Part shown: positions 46,701-58,210 of the stretch, in pieces | Layout: the number at the start of each line of letters is the position of its first letter | Numbering within the stretch: the first letter of the stretch is position 1 | Source of the DNA: Haemaphysalis longicornis | Taxonomy: Eukaryota; Arthropoda; Arachnida; Ixodida; Ixodidae | Length of the DNA: 64,000 nucleotides | Reading direction: 5' to 3' | NCBI GenBank assembly: GCA_013339765.2 | Contig: CM023450.1 | Location: 104,611,344-104,675,343, forward strand | The notes under the pieces: model-generated | Told to the model about the DNA's origin: nothing | Seen by the model: only the letters and a program-made list of their open reading frames with translations | Databases searched by the model: none | Made by a program: the position numbers and the translations under genes

Positions 46701-48478
46701 TTTGTGTTGTTCTCGAAGTAAATTATTATCACGCCCTCGTTCGTTCAACATGTACACTTAGAACCAAATAGTACCGGGTGCGTGAACTTTCGACGGGGTT
46801 GCTTTCTCACGCGGTTTCACGTGATTGGCTCAGCGCGGAGTTATCCGTGAAGTTTTTGCGCCGTGCGCGAAAACGTCGCGGAAAACTTCTCGGATAACGT
46901 CACGGATAATTCCCTGCCGGAAAAGTGCCGGTGTCCCATCAGAATACGGGCCCAAGCCCTTATCAACAACGATCTGTTTCCATTTGGAGTTCGAGGGCGT
47001 TCGCAGTCTCTCTTTTGTGCCCCGCGAATTTCTTACTGGCGTTTGTATATTCTGCGGAGTTGACTCGCTGCTACGGCCTCGCGAGCCGTCCCGGCGAGCC
47101 GCGTGTTCCTCGAGCCAGAGCCTGTGCTCTCGCGGTGCCCGGGCCCTTCTTCAGAAAGGCCCGGTTGCAGTCGCAGTTGTGGACGCCGACAGCTTCAGCC
47201 GCTCTCGCTTCGGTCGTTTTCTCGCCTGGCTTCGTATTTTGGCAGGACGAGCTGGCGATGTCGATTTCCAGCAGCGGCCGTCTGGTGGAAATCCCTGATG
47301 GCGTCGCTCGTAAATCGTTGCATCACTCGCGCTTTCCAAGTCACGCTCTCTCTCTCTCTCCCTCTTTCTGTCTGCCGATTTGCATGTCACTGCCAGTGGC
47401 GTCGCCGGAATGCTGGGCGGCGCGACGATTGTCCCCGGGGTATAAACTCGGCGCGTCGCGCAAATGGTATACCCGCCGGGCATCCCGTCCGCACTGCTCG
47501 CCGGCGAAGTTTGATGTAGTAGTAGACGCGCATACACAATAACAGGCAGCAGCGAGCAGAAGCGAGCGCTGTATAGACGTACAGCGCTGCAACGGCGAGA
47601 GAAACGCTGCTATGCGCAATGTCGAATCGATCGAGTTCCGCCGTCGGTTATGGGTCCCCCGTGGAAGCTTCCTTAAAGCGCTAATAATAACTGGCGAGGG
47701 AACCTCTGTATTAGTAAGTCGAAAAACCGGGTTTGCCGGTACTATCGCGATTTGCTGCGGTATATGTAACGAAGCACAGTGGTTGATCTTGCGGGGAATT
47801 TCTTCTTCTCACAGCCATCACCTTGCAGAATTTGAATTTTGGAATGGGGCGCACTGTAAAGCGGCCGACGCGGCCCGTAAGTCGATTTTTTTTTTGGCGT
47901 TGAAATGTTGTTTAACGCCGCGCTTGAACCACGCATATCGGTGTTAGGTATAAATGGACTAGATGCATGAACCTGTTTGTTGAACTACTGGCAGCTATTA
48001 TATATATCTCTATATCTCTCTTTGCGTTTCGAGAGTGCCATACTTTTTAAGAAGAGTGAATGGCTAAAAGGAATACAAGAGGTAGTAGTAGTAAAAAAAA
48101 ATTCTGTGTTGGAAAAGGATGACCACTGGTCATGATTGCAGAACGGGAGAGATGGGGCAGAAAAGAGAAAAGAGCGCAGGGCTCGATTCGTTAAAGGCAG
48201 AAGGGATGGATGAGTTCTCCATTGTGGGGCTGGCAATAACTGCGAGGCATGTGGGGTCGTTCACCGCGGCAAGCAAGCAAAGTGTGCAAAAGGGCTCAAA
48301 ATATATTGTAATCATGCAATTGTGGCGATCCTATATGTTAGCAATGTCGAGATTTCTTTACGAGTTGTTGAAGCGCAAGTGCGTGGAGCGGTTGGTGCGA
48401 GCCTTTTAATTTCGCTCAAATTGGGCACAGCCCGTTTTGAAAAATAATATTGCTTGTTTTTTTTTTCTGCCTTGGCCG
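46701..48478. other. No gene seen; GC-rich block 46,900-47,560
   Basis: 46,900-47,560 is GC- and CpG-rich, with frames up to 205 codons that lack a domain. GGGGTATAAACTCGG near 47,436 resembles a TATA box. No initiator, exon or splice pair could be placed, so a promoter is not called. The rest is non-coding. Confidence 0.4.
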
Positions 48479-48500
48479 TATATATATATATATATATATA

Positions 48501-48578
<78 letters not shown>
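48479..48578 (+). repeat. (TA)n microsatellite
   Basis: About 100 bp of TA dinucleotides with one CT interruption. Confidence 0.97.
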
Positions 48579-48579
<1 letters not shown>

Positions 48580-49066
48580 CTGCGTTCATGTGGACAGCTT
48601 GTTGACAGGTGGAAAGCGTTTGAGATGGGTGTTGACGCAATTTGTCTCCATTTTTCCATCTAAAGTTTAGACCTTTACTTGCGTGAGTTGCGAAACGGCA
48701 GTTTAAAAAGTTTTCTTTCGAGGACAGCGGATTATTTATTTTTCCTTCGTTTTCTCTGCTTGAAAACTGCAGCTGTGGGTATCAATATACGAATTCATAA
48801 CGAACGACGAGAACTTTTTTCGCCAAACGTCTTACTTTTTGCTCTTACTTTTCTTCTCGGGCTTCAAGCGAAAATAAACCTAGCCGCTTTTCGTGTGACA
48901 ATAACGCCTATTGATATGTCCGAACTTCTGAAGTTGGCCGTTTCGCGTGAAATTGGATACACAAGACTGCTCAAATAGCTATGGGCAATTGCGTTGCGTA
49001 TACGTCTGACCGCCTATAGTCCGAGCAACCGGGGGATTCAGTCTACGCTGCTTACCAGTGGGCAGC
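48579..49066. other. No gene seen
   Basis: AT-rich. A 99-codon plus-strand frame (48,679-48,978) shows no domain. Confidence 0.5.
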
Positions 49067-49070
49067 TTAA

Positions 49071-49375
49071 AGGGAGCCTGCAACACTTTCGATAAGCGCT
49101 TTTACTCTTTCCTTCTCGTCTGGAACCACTGCGAAAGCTATAGTTATCGCCAGCACGGAGCGGCACTGGTCGCGCGCTTTGCTCGTCGCGTAATTCGAGC
49201 CGTCGAAGAACGTCAATGACAGGAAAGACAGAAAAATCTTGAGCGAGCTTACAAGTTATCTGATGGGCTAGAGCAGTAATTTTTGGCTAAAGTATCTTGC
49301 GACCCCTGTGTGGGGTGGCAACGTTCTGCAAGCATTTAGGATTTAAAAAAATTAAAAAGTGCTGCAGGGTCTCTT
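49071..49375. mobile_element. 305-bp TTAA-target MITE, family A, complete copy
   Basis: The left terminus AGGGAGCCTGCAACACTTT and the inverted right terminus (AGAGACCCTGCAGCACTTT read inward) match at 16 of 19 bases. TTAA flanks both ends (49,067-49,070 and 49,376-49,379). There is no coding capacity. The AGG-type termini and TTAA target resemble family B at 42,823, suggesting both were moved by related enzymes, probably Kolobok-type (inference). A partial copy is at 16,518. Confidence 0.83.
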
Positions 49376-49379
49376 TAAC

Positions 49380-51126
49380 TCATACCACGCGCCCGCTTAC
49401 TAAACCAGAACTAGAATGAAGCTATACTAACGATAATAAGCACACAGTTCTGACGCTCTTGCAGAGCTTTCTATAACCGGAGTTAACCAATCGGCATCGC
49501 GCACTGCCCCCATCCATCAATGCGTTCTCCACCGCTTTGTTGTTCGTCTTCTCTGTTATTTTATCTTTTCTTCCCTTTATTTCCCCTTTCTTATCCGCCA
49601 CCATTGCCCCGTTTTAGCTTCTTCTCTAACTTGCGTGCCAATCAGCGGCAAGTTCTCCTCTTCCCCCTCACCTCCTAGCCTCCTCTCCCGTCTGTACTTT
49701 TTTTTTTTTGTGCCCCGAATTTCGTGACCTCAGTGTCCTGGACAGCTTGCCCTCGCGACGTTTCACGTAAAGGGTGTCGGCAGATCACTACAGATGACGC
49801 TGCGTAGGAAGTGACACGACATCAAAGCCCGCGAACATTTATCTTTAGCTCGGCGTTCCCGGTCCGCTCATATTTTTCCCGCTTTAAGGTCAAGGTCAGA
49901 GAAGCGAGGGAAAGTTTGCGCTCTTTCGGACACAGTGGAGGAAAAAGGCGCCAACAGGGACGTCAATCACGCTTTATATATTTGGTCTGCACGGGTGCTT
50001 CTACGCGCAGTCGCTATGTGCGGAAACAAGAAGCTCGCAACCGCACAAGGAGGAGGCCCGCTCTTCAAAGGCACGTGCGAGCGCCTGTCGAAGCCACGAA
50101 GCTTCGGCGAAGCTGCAGGGACAAAGGTGACGCCTTTATCGACGCCCACGCTGTTCGCAGACGCTGGAAGCGCGAGGAGGTGACGCGGTGTGGGGAAGAC
50201 GCGGACGTGGGGTCTGAGCTCCCGTCGAACAAAAGCTCCAGCGTGCAGCAGCGAAAGTGTGCAAATAGAAGTGGGATGAAAGCGAGTGGGGGAGCTTCCC
50301 GCGCTTCCTCTGTCGCTGACGGCGGTCGGCTTCTGCCGGGTGGGCAGCACGTCTTGAATTATGTAATGCACGCTCCTCCAGCTAACGGGCCAGCCGGAAA
50401 GAAGGGATGCTGTCGGCGACGCGCGATCCTTGCGGCAATCTCTCTCTCTCTCTTGTCTTATGGGCCATGTGAGCCTCTTTGTCCAACCGCCGGCTCCACG
50501 TATATGTTCCCGAATCAACCAGATAAGCACACCCACACGCAGCTACTCCTTTGAGCGGACGCAACTGCCGCTATAAATGGAAGTGGAGGCAGCGAGGTTT
50601 CTCCTCCGGTGCACTCATGGTCGTGGTGTCACTCCCGCTGATGCCGCCGCTCCCCGCTGCTACCTTTCTTTATGTTCTGCTGCGTGTTTCCCTCGTACTC
50701 GGTATCCTACGGAGGCAGCTTCATATATGTCCGCTGCGGCGTCTATGGTCGCCTTCATTTTTTTTTATTCTCGTTACGCAAGTTCCCTGGGTTCGACGAA
50801 CACCGGCGTGGTAAGGAGGCCGGAAGAATTCACGCCCCGCCTCGTAATCCGCGCTGCAACGATTAGATACGTAGACAGATCCTAATCGGGGCTCATCACC
50901 ACTCGCACCAAGCGTCCTCCAATTGATGCGCCTGCTGTGAGGCTTTCTTGTAGTGTGTCAGGCGTTCGTACGACGCCGTGTGGTGGTTCTTTTTCCAACT
51001 CGGCCATTCACACTGCATAATCTAGCCCATCTCCGCTGCAGCCACGGATTGCACAGTGGCGGCCTTTCACTTTAGTTCGCCAGTAACCGTTGTACACGCG
51101 TTTATATAATAACTTCTTCCTTGCCT
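49380..51126. other. No gene supported
   Basis: The longest plus-strand frame of this part (49,811-50,554, 247 codons, GTG-initiated) is Arg/Ser-rich and has no recognised domain. Frames of similar length lie opposite on the minus strand, which points to a stop-poor GC-rich composition. No splice-bounded exon was chosen. Confidence 0.4.
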
Positions 51127-51155
51127 CCCCCCCCCCCCCCCCCCCCCCCCCCCCC
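51127..51155 (+). repeat. C29 homopolymer
   Basis: 29 consecutive C bases. The exact length is likely to be unreliable in sequencing. Confidence 0.95.
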
Positions 51156-52185
51156 TTTCCTCCTTTTTTTTAACCAGGCTTGTTGCCGAGGGCCCGCAGC
51201 GCAGCTTTATAGCCGCAGTTGCCCCCGTGGGCAAATTAGGTAAGCTTGCGTTAGCACCTTTTCGGATGTTTCAGTACAAATACCGCACACTTTCGTACAC
51301 GGATGCTTAGAGTGAGGTTTGCGAAAACCGCGCGGCTGGTGTCTCATACAAAACCCATTTGAATAACGCGAGCGGGATGAAGACGAAGAGCGGAACAAGG
51401 TGCGACGAGGTCGAAAAGAATGTTCTTCCGTCGTGCTTCCCCCCACCCTTTCTTCAGCGTCCTACGTGCACCTCGTGTCATACGCCTCACGTTGTCGGAA
51501 TGCCAGTTCGCGGAACAATCGGCGATTCCGAAGAATATCGAAGCGCGCCTTTGTTTCTTTCTTTTCTCTTTTCATTTCCTTTCGCTGCTTTCGTTTCCGT
51601 TCCCTTCGCTTTGTTTCACGGCAATTGTTTCGTCGCTCTGGTGTCTTTTCCGCGAAATTCGCATTGAACGTCGGCGGCGAGGGGAGCTCGGTGCGGACTT
51701 TCTTCTTGGAGGCGATTAGGTGCGGGTCCTTCTTTCTTTTCGTGCTGTCGTCGCAACGGAGAATCATTTATCCTCGTTGACCTCTCCACATATCGGGCTG
51801 ACCTGCTTCGCCGTTATGTTCGCCGTCCCGTTTTATCCTTCGCAGCGCGCTGTGTAGATTGCGGGAGCATTCGATCCACTATACCTGTATGCTACTGTCG
51901 ATAAAACAACCCCTCCCTCCTTCCCTCCCTCAACCAGCCATCAGGGTTTTGCTTCAGCGAATAGAGGGCTGAAAATGGCAAGAAATCAACGTTGATGACC
52001 GCGTTAAGGTCATTTCCTCTGTACCGTCTCTCGATGAGCACCAGCTTATCTCTTTTTGTAATGAAAATATTTATTACACGGTTCTCAGTACCTTAGCAGT
52101 TGTCCCCTTTCCATTCGATTCCCTTGCCAATTTGCAGCAACCACGACAGCTGTACCGTCGGGAAGTGAATGTCATTCTAAAGTGT
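51156..52185. other. No gene seen
   Basis: Pyrimidine-rich on the plus strand at 51,530-51,640. Nothing recognised. Confidence 0.5.
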
Positions 52186-52775
52186 AGGAGGAGGAGGAGG
52201 AATAATAATAATAATAATAATCAATCAATAATCAATCAATCAATCAACCTTTATTTTCGGTGCCCAGGAACAACCCTAGGGTCTTGGTACTGGTACACCA
52301 TATACAAACATTCATAAAAACAAACTAAAATCAAGACAGCACAACACAGAAAACCATATGTATGAAAGAAACAATAAAGTAAAAATAGTTACAGAGATCC
52401 CAGAAAGCAAAACAGCAAAAAAAAAAAAAAAGGAAGCCTAGTGTTAGAAGCCATGACACCCGGCCAGCAAAGCGTTGAAGGCACGTGAAAAATTGAAAAT
52501 ACACAAGCAAATACTCAATGAACATGACGGAGATAGATTATACACATAAAACGAAGGTTTTGCAACAAAATGTTAGGAAGTTTCAAAATGAAAAAAAAAA
52601 ACGAAAGTTCAGCGTTACAAGCACTGACACTCAAACCTACAGAAATTCAAGCAACACAAAACCAGGAAAAGTGAAAAACAAACAAGCAAGAAGATGATTT
52701 GCATAAAATAAATACGGCACATAAATACGCACATTAATGACATAAAGGCACTTAAGCTACAACAGTTTTCAATTA
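52186..52775 (-). mobile_element. Unclassified retroposon on the minus strand, 3' end with simple-repeat tail
   Basis: Read on the minus strand, a T-rich body ends CACCGAAAATAAAGGTTGAT with AATAAA (complement at 52,250-52,255). It then passes into TTGATTG units, TTATT units and CCT units (52,186-52,249). This AATAAA-plus-tail arrangement is the same as in the LINE family A copies. The body to about 52,775 encodes nothing recognisable. It has a loose internal repeat around AGCGTTACAAGCACTGACAC / AGTGTTAGAAGCCATGACAC. The class is unknown. Confidence 0.5.

Positions 52776-52822
<47 letters not shown>
52776..52822 (-). repeat. (TTA)n microsatellite, probable retroposon tail
   Basis: About 15 ATA/AAT units. 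On the minus strand they directly follow the sequence downstream of the coding-like relic at 52,823-53,300 and may be its 3' tail. Confidence 0.9.
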
Positions 52823-52823
<1 letters not shown>

Positions 52824-53300
52824 GTCATTGAACCCAAAGAGGGCTGGTCCTTTGTCCTCCGCCTTTCCATCAGCCATAGCTGCTTCTTGGGGTCGGAGCT
52901 GGCGGGTCCGCTAGCCCGCTTCTCATATACGTTCAGGGCTGCACGGAATGGATCTGAATGGGAATGAAAAAACTCCTACCTCCCCTCGCGGGAACCCCTG
53001 TGTAGATGCGACGCATAGGCGGAGCGGCGAAGGGACCGCGTTTTATAGCGCGCATAACGTTGAGGGGACTGCGTAAGCCGGTCCCAGTCGATGACGACGT
53101 TGGCGTACTTGTAAAGCGGCGTGGACTCTAGGTGTTTGAGCCAAGCGTGGATGTTGCTTCGCCGGAGAACGGCAACACCGGTTATATTGCGCAGCGCGCC
53201 CGAAGGAGAGGAAACCGCGGAAGAGGAAGTACTGCACATGCGCCGGCCCCAGCGCCGTCTGCGCGGCTAACGTGCCGCCGGCTGTGACGCAACACAATCC
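52823..53300 (-). pseudogene. Coding-like relic, unidentified, with one frame switch
   Basis: The minus strand carries two overlapping frames that both look coding. The first reads GGTLAAQTALGPAHVQYFLF then RGFLSFGRAAQYN. The second begins ALRNITGVAVLRRSNIHAWL, then KHLESTPLYKYANVV, IDWDRLTQSP and YARYKTRSL. The join is near 53,190. Third positions are strongly C/G and amino-acid use is even, unlike the flanks. The frame ends in non-coding sequence that runs into a TTA repeat, which suggests a retroposed or transposon-derived gene. I do not recognise the family. An exon of a host gene on the minus strand is possible. Confidence 0.4.
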
Positions 53301-53362
53301 ACTTTAATCCAATCCAACCCAATTTAAGCCAAGCCAATCCAATCGTATCCAATCCAATGCCC
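53293..53362 (+). repeat. Degenerate (AATCC)n pentanucleotide array
   Basis: About 12 variants of AATCC / CCAAT-type pentamers (GGATT on the minus strand). This is not the arthropod telomere unit TTAGG. Confidence 0.8.
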
Positions 53363-54050
53363 CTCGCGAGAGAGTGTTCGCTATCGGAGAGGAGAGGGGG
53401 TGAGCGGCGGAGAGCGCAGCTGGCGCGGCGAGGAGAATGGGGGAGGGGCGGACAACGCCGACGACGACGACGCCGGAGGGACAAGGCGAGTGAATGAGAT
53501 GTTCTGCATCTAATAACGTTTCGGTTATTCTGGCCCTCCCAGACCACGGGATGGAGCGTAGCGGGTTGGTCTCAGTGTCTGCAGAGGTGATTGTCGGGTA
53601 TGGGGTCCGTGGGGTGTGGGGAGCGCGTCCGTTTGTAGCCTCCGGGAAGTGACTTCCCGTTCTTTCGACAGCGGGTCAGTTCTTGCCTGGTGGGCGCGTC
53701 GTGACAGCCTGTAGTGCTGGGTAATCGTTGAAGGGACAGAAGCGATTTTTGTGCAGCGCATGTCCCTCTAGCTCACAGGAAAGCCAGCGTTTTATACAGT
53801 GCGGTAACCATGAGAAATATTCTAAATAAATTGGCGGAAATAATTTTAATTTGACATTAAACATTCTTAAGTCTGAGAGGTGGCGCCATATAGTGTTTAA
53901 ACGTGGCACTACCGTACGTGTACAAATAGCCCCGTGGGTTTCAACGCGCCATTCAGAAACAGCATAAAAGAATGGGAAAGACTACACTCTATTATTGTTC
54001 TATAGCTGGGGCAAGTATTCAAAAATGTACCTCTTTTCATCTCTTGTAGA
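53363..54050. other. No gene seen
   Basis: GC-rich to about 53,520, then AT-richer non-coding sequence. Confidence 0.5.
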
Positions 54051-54088
54051 GTTAAACCTGGTTAAGCGCATGTTTAACCAGGTTTAAC
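54051..54088. repeat. 15-bp perfect palindrome
   Basis: GTTAAACCTGGTTAA (54,051-54,065) and TTAACCAGGTTTAAC (54,074-54,088) are perfect complements with an 8-base loop. It lies 12 bp before the RTE-type LINE relic. Confidence 0.85.
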
Positions 54089-54099
54089 TACCATTGTCC

Positions 54100-54616
54100 C
54101 TGAAGAAGAAAGTGTACGACAGCTGCATCTTACCGGTACTCACCTACGGGGCAGAAACTTGGAGGCTCACTAAGAGGGTTCAACTTAAATTGAGGACGAC
54201 TCAGCCAGCAATGGAACGGTAGATGATAGGTGTAACGTTAAGGGACAAGAAGAGAGCGGAGTGGGTCAGGGAACAAACGCGTGTTAAGGACATATAAGTA
54301 GAAATTAAGAAGAAGAAATGGGCGTGGGCATGGCATGTAATGCGAAGGCAAGATAACCATTGGTAATTAAGGATAACAGAGTGGATCCCTAGAGAAGGCA
54401 AGCGTTGCAAGGGGGCAGCAGAAAGTTAGATGGGCAGATGAGATCAAGAAGTTTGCGGGGATAAATTGGTCGCTGTCAGCACAGGACCGGGGTAATTGGA
54501 GATTAATGGGAGAGGCCTTTGCCCTGCAGTGCGCGTAGATAGGCTGGTGGGGGTGGTGGTGGTGAGGATTATGATGATGATGATGATGATGATGATGATT
54601 ATGATGATGATGATGA
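54100..54616 (+). pseudogene. RTE-type LINE relic, C-terminus, with (GAT)n tail
   Basis: Conceptual translation from 54,100 gives KKKVYDSCILPVLTYGAETW, then LTKR, AMER, GVTLRDKKRAEWVREQT and KKKWAWAWHVMRRQD. After a +1 frameshift near 54,424 it gives WADEIKKFAGINW and LMGEAFALQCA, ending at TAG 54,536. The YGAETW, GVTLRD and KW-x-WA-x-HV-x-RR motifs are the classic end of RTE-clade reverse transcriptase ORFs (recall). At least three in-frame stops plus the frameshift make it dead. The polymerase core is absent (5' truncation). A GGT-rich link and about 45 bp of GAT/ATG repeats (54,571-54,616) form the 3' tail. Confidence 0.85.
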
Positions 54617-54655
54617 AACGTATGTTCCCGCACGGCTCACTGTAATTGTTGCCTG

Positions 54656-55341
54656 TAGGGTTGGTTGCGGTTAAGAATTTAAACCGATTAATCAACAGGC
54701 TTTTAATCGGCTAATTGAAGTTATTCGGTTCCGTTCGTTTGAGACAAAAAATGGAAAAAATAATATTTTAATATCACTTAAAATAATGTAATAACAAAAA
54801 TATATATATATACGCTCCTCGGACTATTCACAGATATTCCAGATGGGGTAAGCAGATCAGCATCACGGCGCCGATGCGGGCAGGACGCTTATCATCGCGT
54901 TCGCCACTCCCACAATTTGTGAGATCGAGACCACCGCCACTGGCCGCAATTGCAGGGGGCGCCGACTAATCGTGGTCTACTTGGGCCAGAGTTTACACAA
55001 CGCTAAATTGTTTCGAGTGCCCGCCCGCCGGATTTTTTTTTTTTTTTTTTTTGCCGTGTACAGAATTTGCATTTGCAACCCTTTTCCAGTCTCTCAGCTT
55101 TATGTTTTACTCACTATAATCTCTGAGCATGCCTGCATCGTTTTCTGTTGTGACGTAAGGCGGGTTATTTGAACACGAATATGATATTCGACGCGCTTGT
55201 GTTGTGCACAATTTCAACACGGCACTCTTTGTTTCACTTTGCTCACACAACTTCAACCGAATAACCGGTTCAAAAAAATTAATCCCAACTAAAGCATTAA
55301 TTCATTAATCGGAAGGTTAATCGATCGATCTCCCACCCCTA
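54656..55341. mobile_element. hAT-like non-autonomous element
   Basis: The left end TAGGGTTGGTTGCGGTTAAG runs on through CGATTAATC..ATTCGG. It is mirrored by the right end, TAGGGGTGGGAGATCGATCG then ATTAACC..GATTAAT..TTATTCGG read inward. Diverged, AT-rich termini beginning TAGGG(G)TGG and rich in CGATTAATCG are typical of hAT elements (recall). TTGCCTG occurs outside both ends (54,649 and 55,347), but offset by 5 bp on the right, so it is not a clean 8-bp duplication. It contains no transposase. The plus-strand frame at 54,972-55,172 spans a T run and is not coding. Confidence 0.6.
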
Positions 55342-56099
55342 GCAGCTTGCCTGCATTCGTTTTGGCCTACGCGAGGCTGATGTATAGATGTAAAAATTCC
55401 CCTTTCAAACGTTCTATAGGCCCTGCCGGGGAAACTGTTTCGATTCACGGTGTTTCAAGTGGCGCCCTTTTATTTAGGATAGACAGCATATACCCTTCAA
55501 GAATCGGTTGTCCGTTCCCTTAAAAGTGGTGAGAGAGTGGTTCGTCATCTTCCATCGGGGATTGGTTTGCAAGATCTTGTCTTGGATATTCCTCCCGCCA
55601 TGTAGTACGTAGAATCGGCAACCCAGGTCGAAGCCGAGCCAACAATTAATGGTTTCCGTAACTAACGGTATCGTCTTTCCTCTCTTGTGTCGTCTTTCGA
55701 CGTCCCTTTCAGGTCCGCTTCAACTTTCGCTCCTGAAAGAAAAGACAGAAAGAAAAGAGGCCGCGGAACTGTGTTTAATTTATTGTAAAGAGCGCGATTA
55801 GTGCACGAGTAAATACAAAGCAAAAATACCTTTTTTCGGCATTTCTAGCGCCGTATTTGTACCATTTGGTGCCCAAAACAGTAACTAAAAACGAGTGAAC
55901 AAGCATTAACCTTTAAAAAAAAAATACGTTCACCGAACTTCTGCATTTATTTTTGCGCTCAAGTAAACGAACTTCGGATGGCGGAAACGTTTCTTCCGGC
56001 CTTCGTGGGACAAAGGACTCGTAGTAAATAAAGCCCGCATCATATTCGCTGACAGATTTCGCTCTCGTATCCACTTATGCGATTTCCTTGCATTATTCT
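55342..56099. other. No gene seen
   Basis: Non-coding with nothing recognised. Confidence 0.5.
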
Positions 56100-56660
56100 T
56101 AAACACAAGTGTGCGGTTCAGCGAAGCTCCTCTTCCCCGGTTCTTGCCCCGTTCTCGGACGCAAGCAGAGAGGCTTCGTTTCGTATTGCCGAACCGCAAG
56201 GCGACGCGTAATCAAATAACGGCGGATTTCCCGCCGGAGCAGTCCCGGAAACGAAGAGCTTCCCATCGAATTCCCGCTCACCCGCGGCCCAGGGGTGCCC
56301 GCCGACAGCCGCGCATTTATATTTCTCGTTCTCATGCGGAGGCACTCGTTCTCTGCACCGCGCACATTTCGCTCGGTGGCGGGAAAAAGATGGCGGGGAA
56401 GGTGGAACGTACCGACAGTGATGACCGGACGAAAAGCGAAACAGTGACACACGCGGTGTGCGCTGCCGAGGGAATCGTTTCCAGCGCAGGAGTGGTCGCG
56501 ATTGGTGTCGACGGGCGCGCCCATGAAAACGCTGGGTTCTGGCATCGCTGTCTTTCCCGCGGGGGCGATTATGACGTTCGACTCCCTCTCGCGACATCTG
56601 TGCGCTGCTGCAATTAAACGCAAGCGCCGAGTGTCTCGCGGTAAAGCACAAATTAAATTA
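56100..56660. promoter_or_regulatory. CpG-rich block, possible regulatory region
   Basis: A GC/CpG-rich block has stop-poor frames of 168-177 codons on both strands, overlapping almost exactly. Such mirrored frames reflect composition rather than two genes. AAAAAGATGGCGGG (56,385) is a YY1-type motif found near many animal promoters. Function is inference. Confidence 0.25.
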
Positions 56661-58121
56661 AATTATATGCGTTTGCTGAAATTCTGTTCGCTGTCTTTTT
56701 GGAACAATCTGTCTAAGTCCTGGATTGCCTTGACACGAGTTTCTGACACCTCTTTCACGCCGAAAGGTCTGCGAAAGCTGGTGTATGTCGCGTACTTTGA
56801 ATCAGACGAAGCGCTGGTATTCAGCGACATTGGTTTGATGCAGTGCTTTCAGAGTGCGAAGATAATTAAGAGGCACTCAATTCTCAGACCCGTCTCTGCG
56901 TTTTCAGCCATGATGAAGTGCATGATTGCCCACAAATTTTGATGAGCTTCGAGAGCGAGGCGTTAGCGCGCTAATTAGTCGCGAACACCGCCGCCAGGCG
57001 TGAAGGCTCGACGCGCTTCCACGCAACGCGTGTCTTGCTTGTCGACAGGGTGTCCGTTGTCGCCGCTGGGCGCGCAGTCATAAAATCCCGATGGCGTTGT
57101 AATGGGTCGATGGCGACGACGAGCAGCGGGCATCACCTACGCGCGACGAGTCGGGGGTAGTCGCGGCGCAGGTTCGTTACATAAGCGTTGTCAGCGCAAC
57201 TGCCTCTGTCGCACTCTCTCACCCTTCCTCTTCTCACTGCGTCGGCTCCAGCCGGGGAGAAGGAACAATATGTACGCTGTTTCCCTCGGCGGCCGGATGC
57301 GCGCTAACGTAGGCTGCCCGTTGCACAAGCGTTCGCGTCGCTGTCGTCCGTCGTCATCCTTGTCGCTGTCGCCGGCCAGGTAACAGGGGCGGTATCGTCA
57401 AGTTTGTCATGATCTTTCTTTTTTTAGTATTATTATTTCTACGTGGTCGCGCGGTCAACCGGGTGGGATCGAGCGAAGCAGCAGCATTGATACCTCAGTT
57501 AAAAAAAAAAAAAATTCCCTTGGTGAAACAGTGACGAGAGTGAAGGGCTGTTACCTCAGGGGTGAGGACGCTGAGCACGAGTCCGGTCGTAAAAAGGACG
57601 GGTTGCGGAGCGCTGAAATGAGCCGAGTTGGTTGGGGCGGCGCTTGTGTCCGGCTGAGTCGAGCCGCGGAGCAGGGCTCGTAGTTGCTTCGTTTGCAGGC
57701 ATTTTTTTCCCCCGCTTTCGGCTTCTGAAGGGCCTAGGCTGGGCGAGAGAGCTCCACGTGCGTCGTGGGCGGCTGAGCACGGACAAAAACCCTTTGTGCC
57801 TCTGTCGATTCGCGCTAGCGAAAGACTGGGCTTTTGCGCGAAAGCCGGGATGGAGCAGCGCCTCACGGTGCCTCGCGTCCGTCTCACTTCGGCGGGCAGC
57901 AGGTGCCGCTCAAGTTACGACGAAATGACCGCTATTATGTGTCGCCGCGATCTGTTCCTGCTGTACCAGTAATTCCTTCCATCCTTTCTCTGCCCCCCCC
58001 CCTTAAATCTCTCCCTTTTTTTATTGCTTACCGCGCTTCTCTTTAACCGCCAAGCAATTCCGTTAGATCCTGTGATCCGTCCCGTCACCCTTTCCCGGTC
58101 TTTCCTCAGGTCTTTATCTCA
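56661..58121. other. No gene seen
   Basis: Non-coding; GC-rich at 57,000-57,380 and 57,540-57,930. An A run lies at 57,501-57,513 and a C run near 57,995. Confidence 0.45.
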
Positions 58122-58123
58122 GG

Positions 58124-58155
<32 letters not shown>

Positions 58156-58175
58156 ATCTCTCCTCTCTCTCTTCA

Positions 58176-58208
<33 letters not shown>

Positions 58209-58210
58209 GT
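58122..58210 (+). repeat. (CT)n microsatellite with interruptions
   Basis: CT dinucleotides interrupted by CATCTC and CTAT. Confidence 0.94.

Noticed and set aside
46925..47542. 205-codon frame and TATA-like GGGGTATAAACTCGG at about 47,436
   Set aside because: The frame is non-ATG in a GC-rich block, and no initiator or downstream exon could be tied to the TATA-like motif.
49811..50554. 247-codon plus-strand open frame
   Set aside because: It starts with GTG, is Arg/Ser-rich, has no domain, and is mirrored by a long frame on the other strand. GC-rich composition explains it.
53293..53362. Interstitial telomere repeat
   Set aside because: The unit is AATCC/GGATT, not the arthropod TTAGG.
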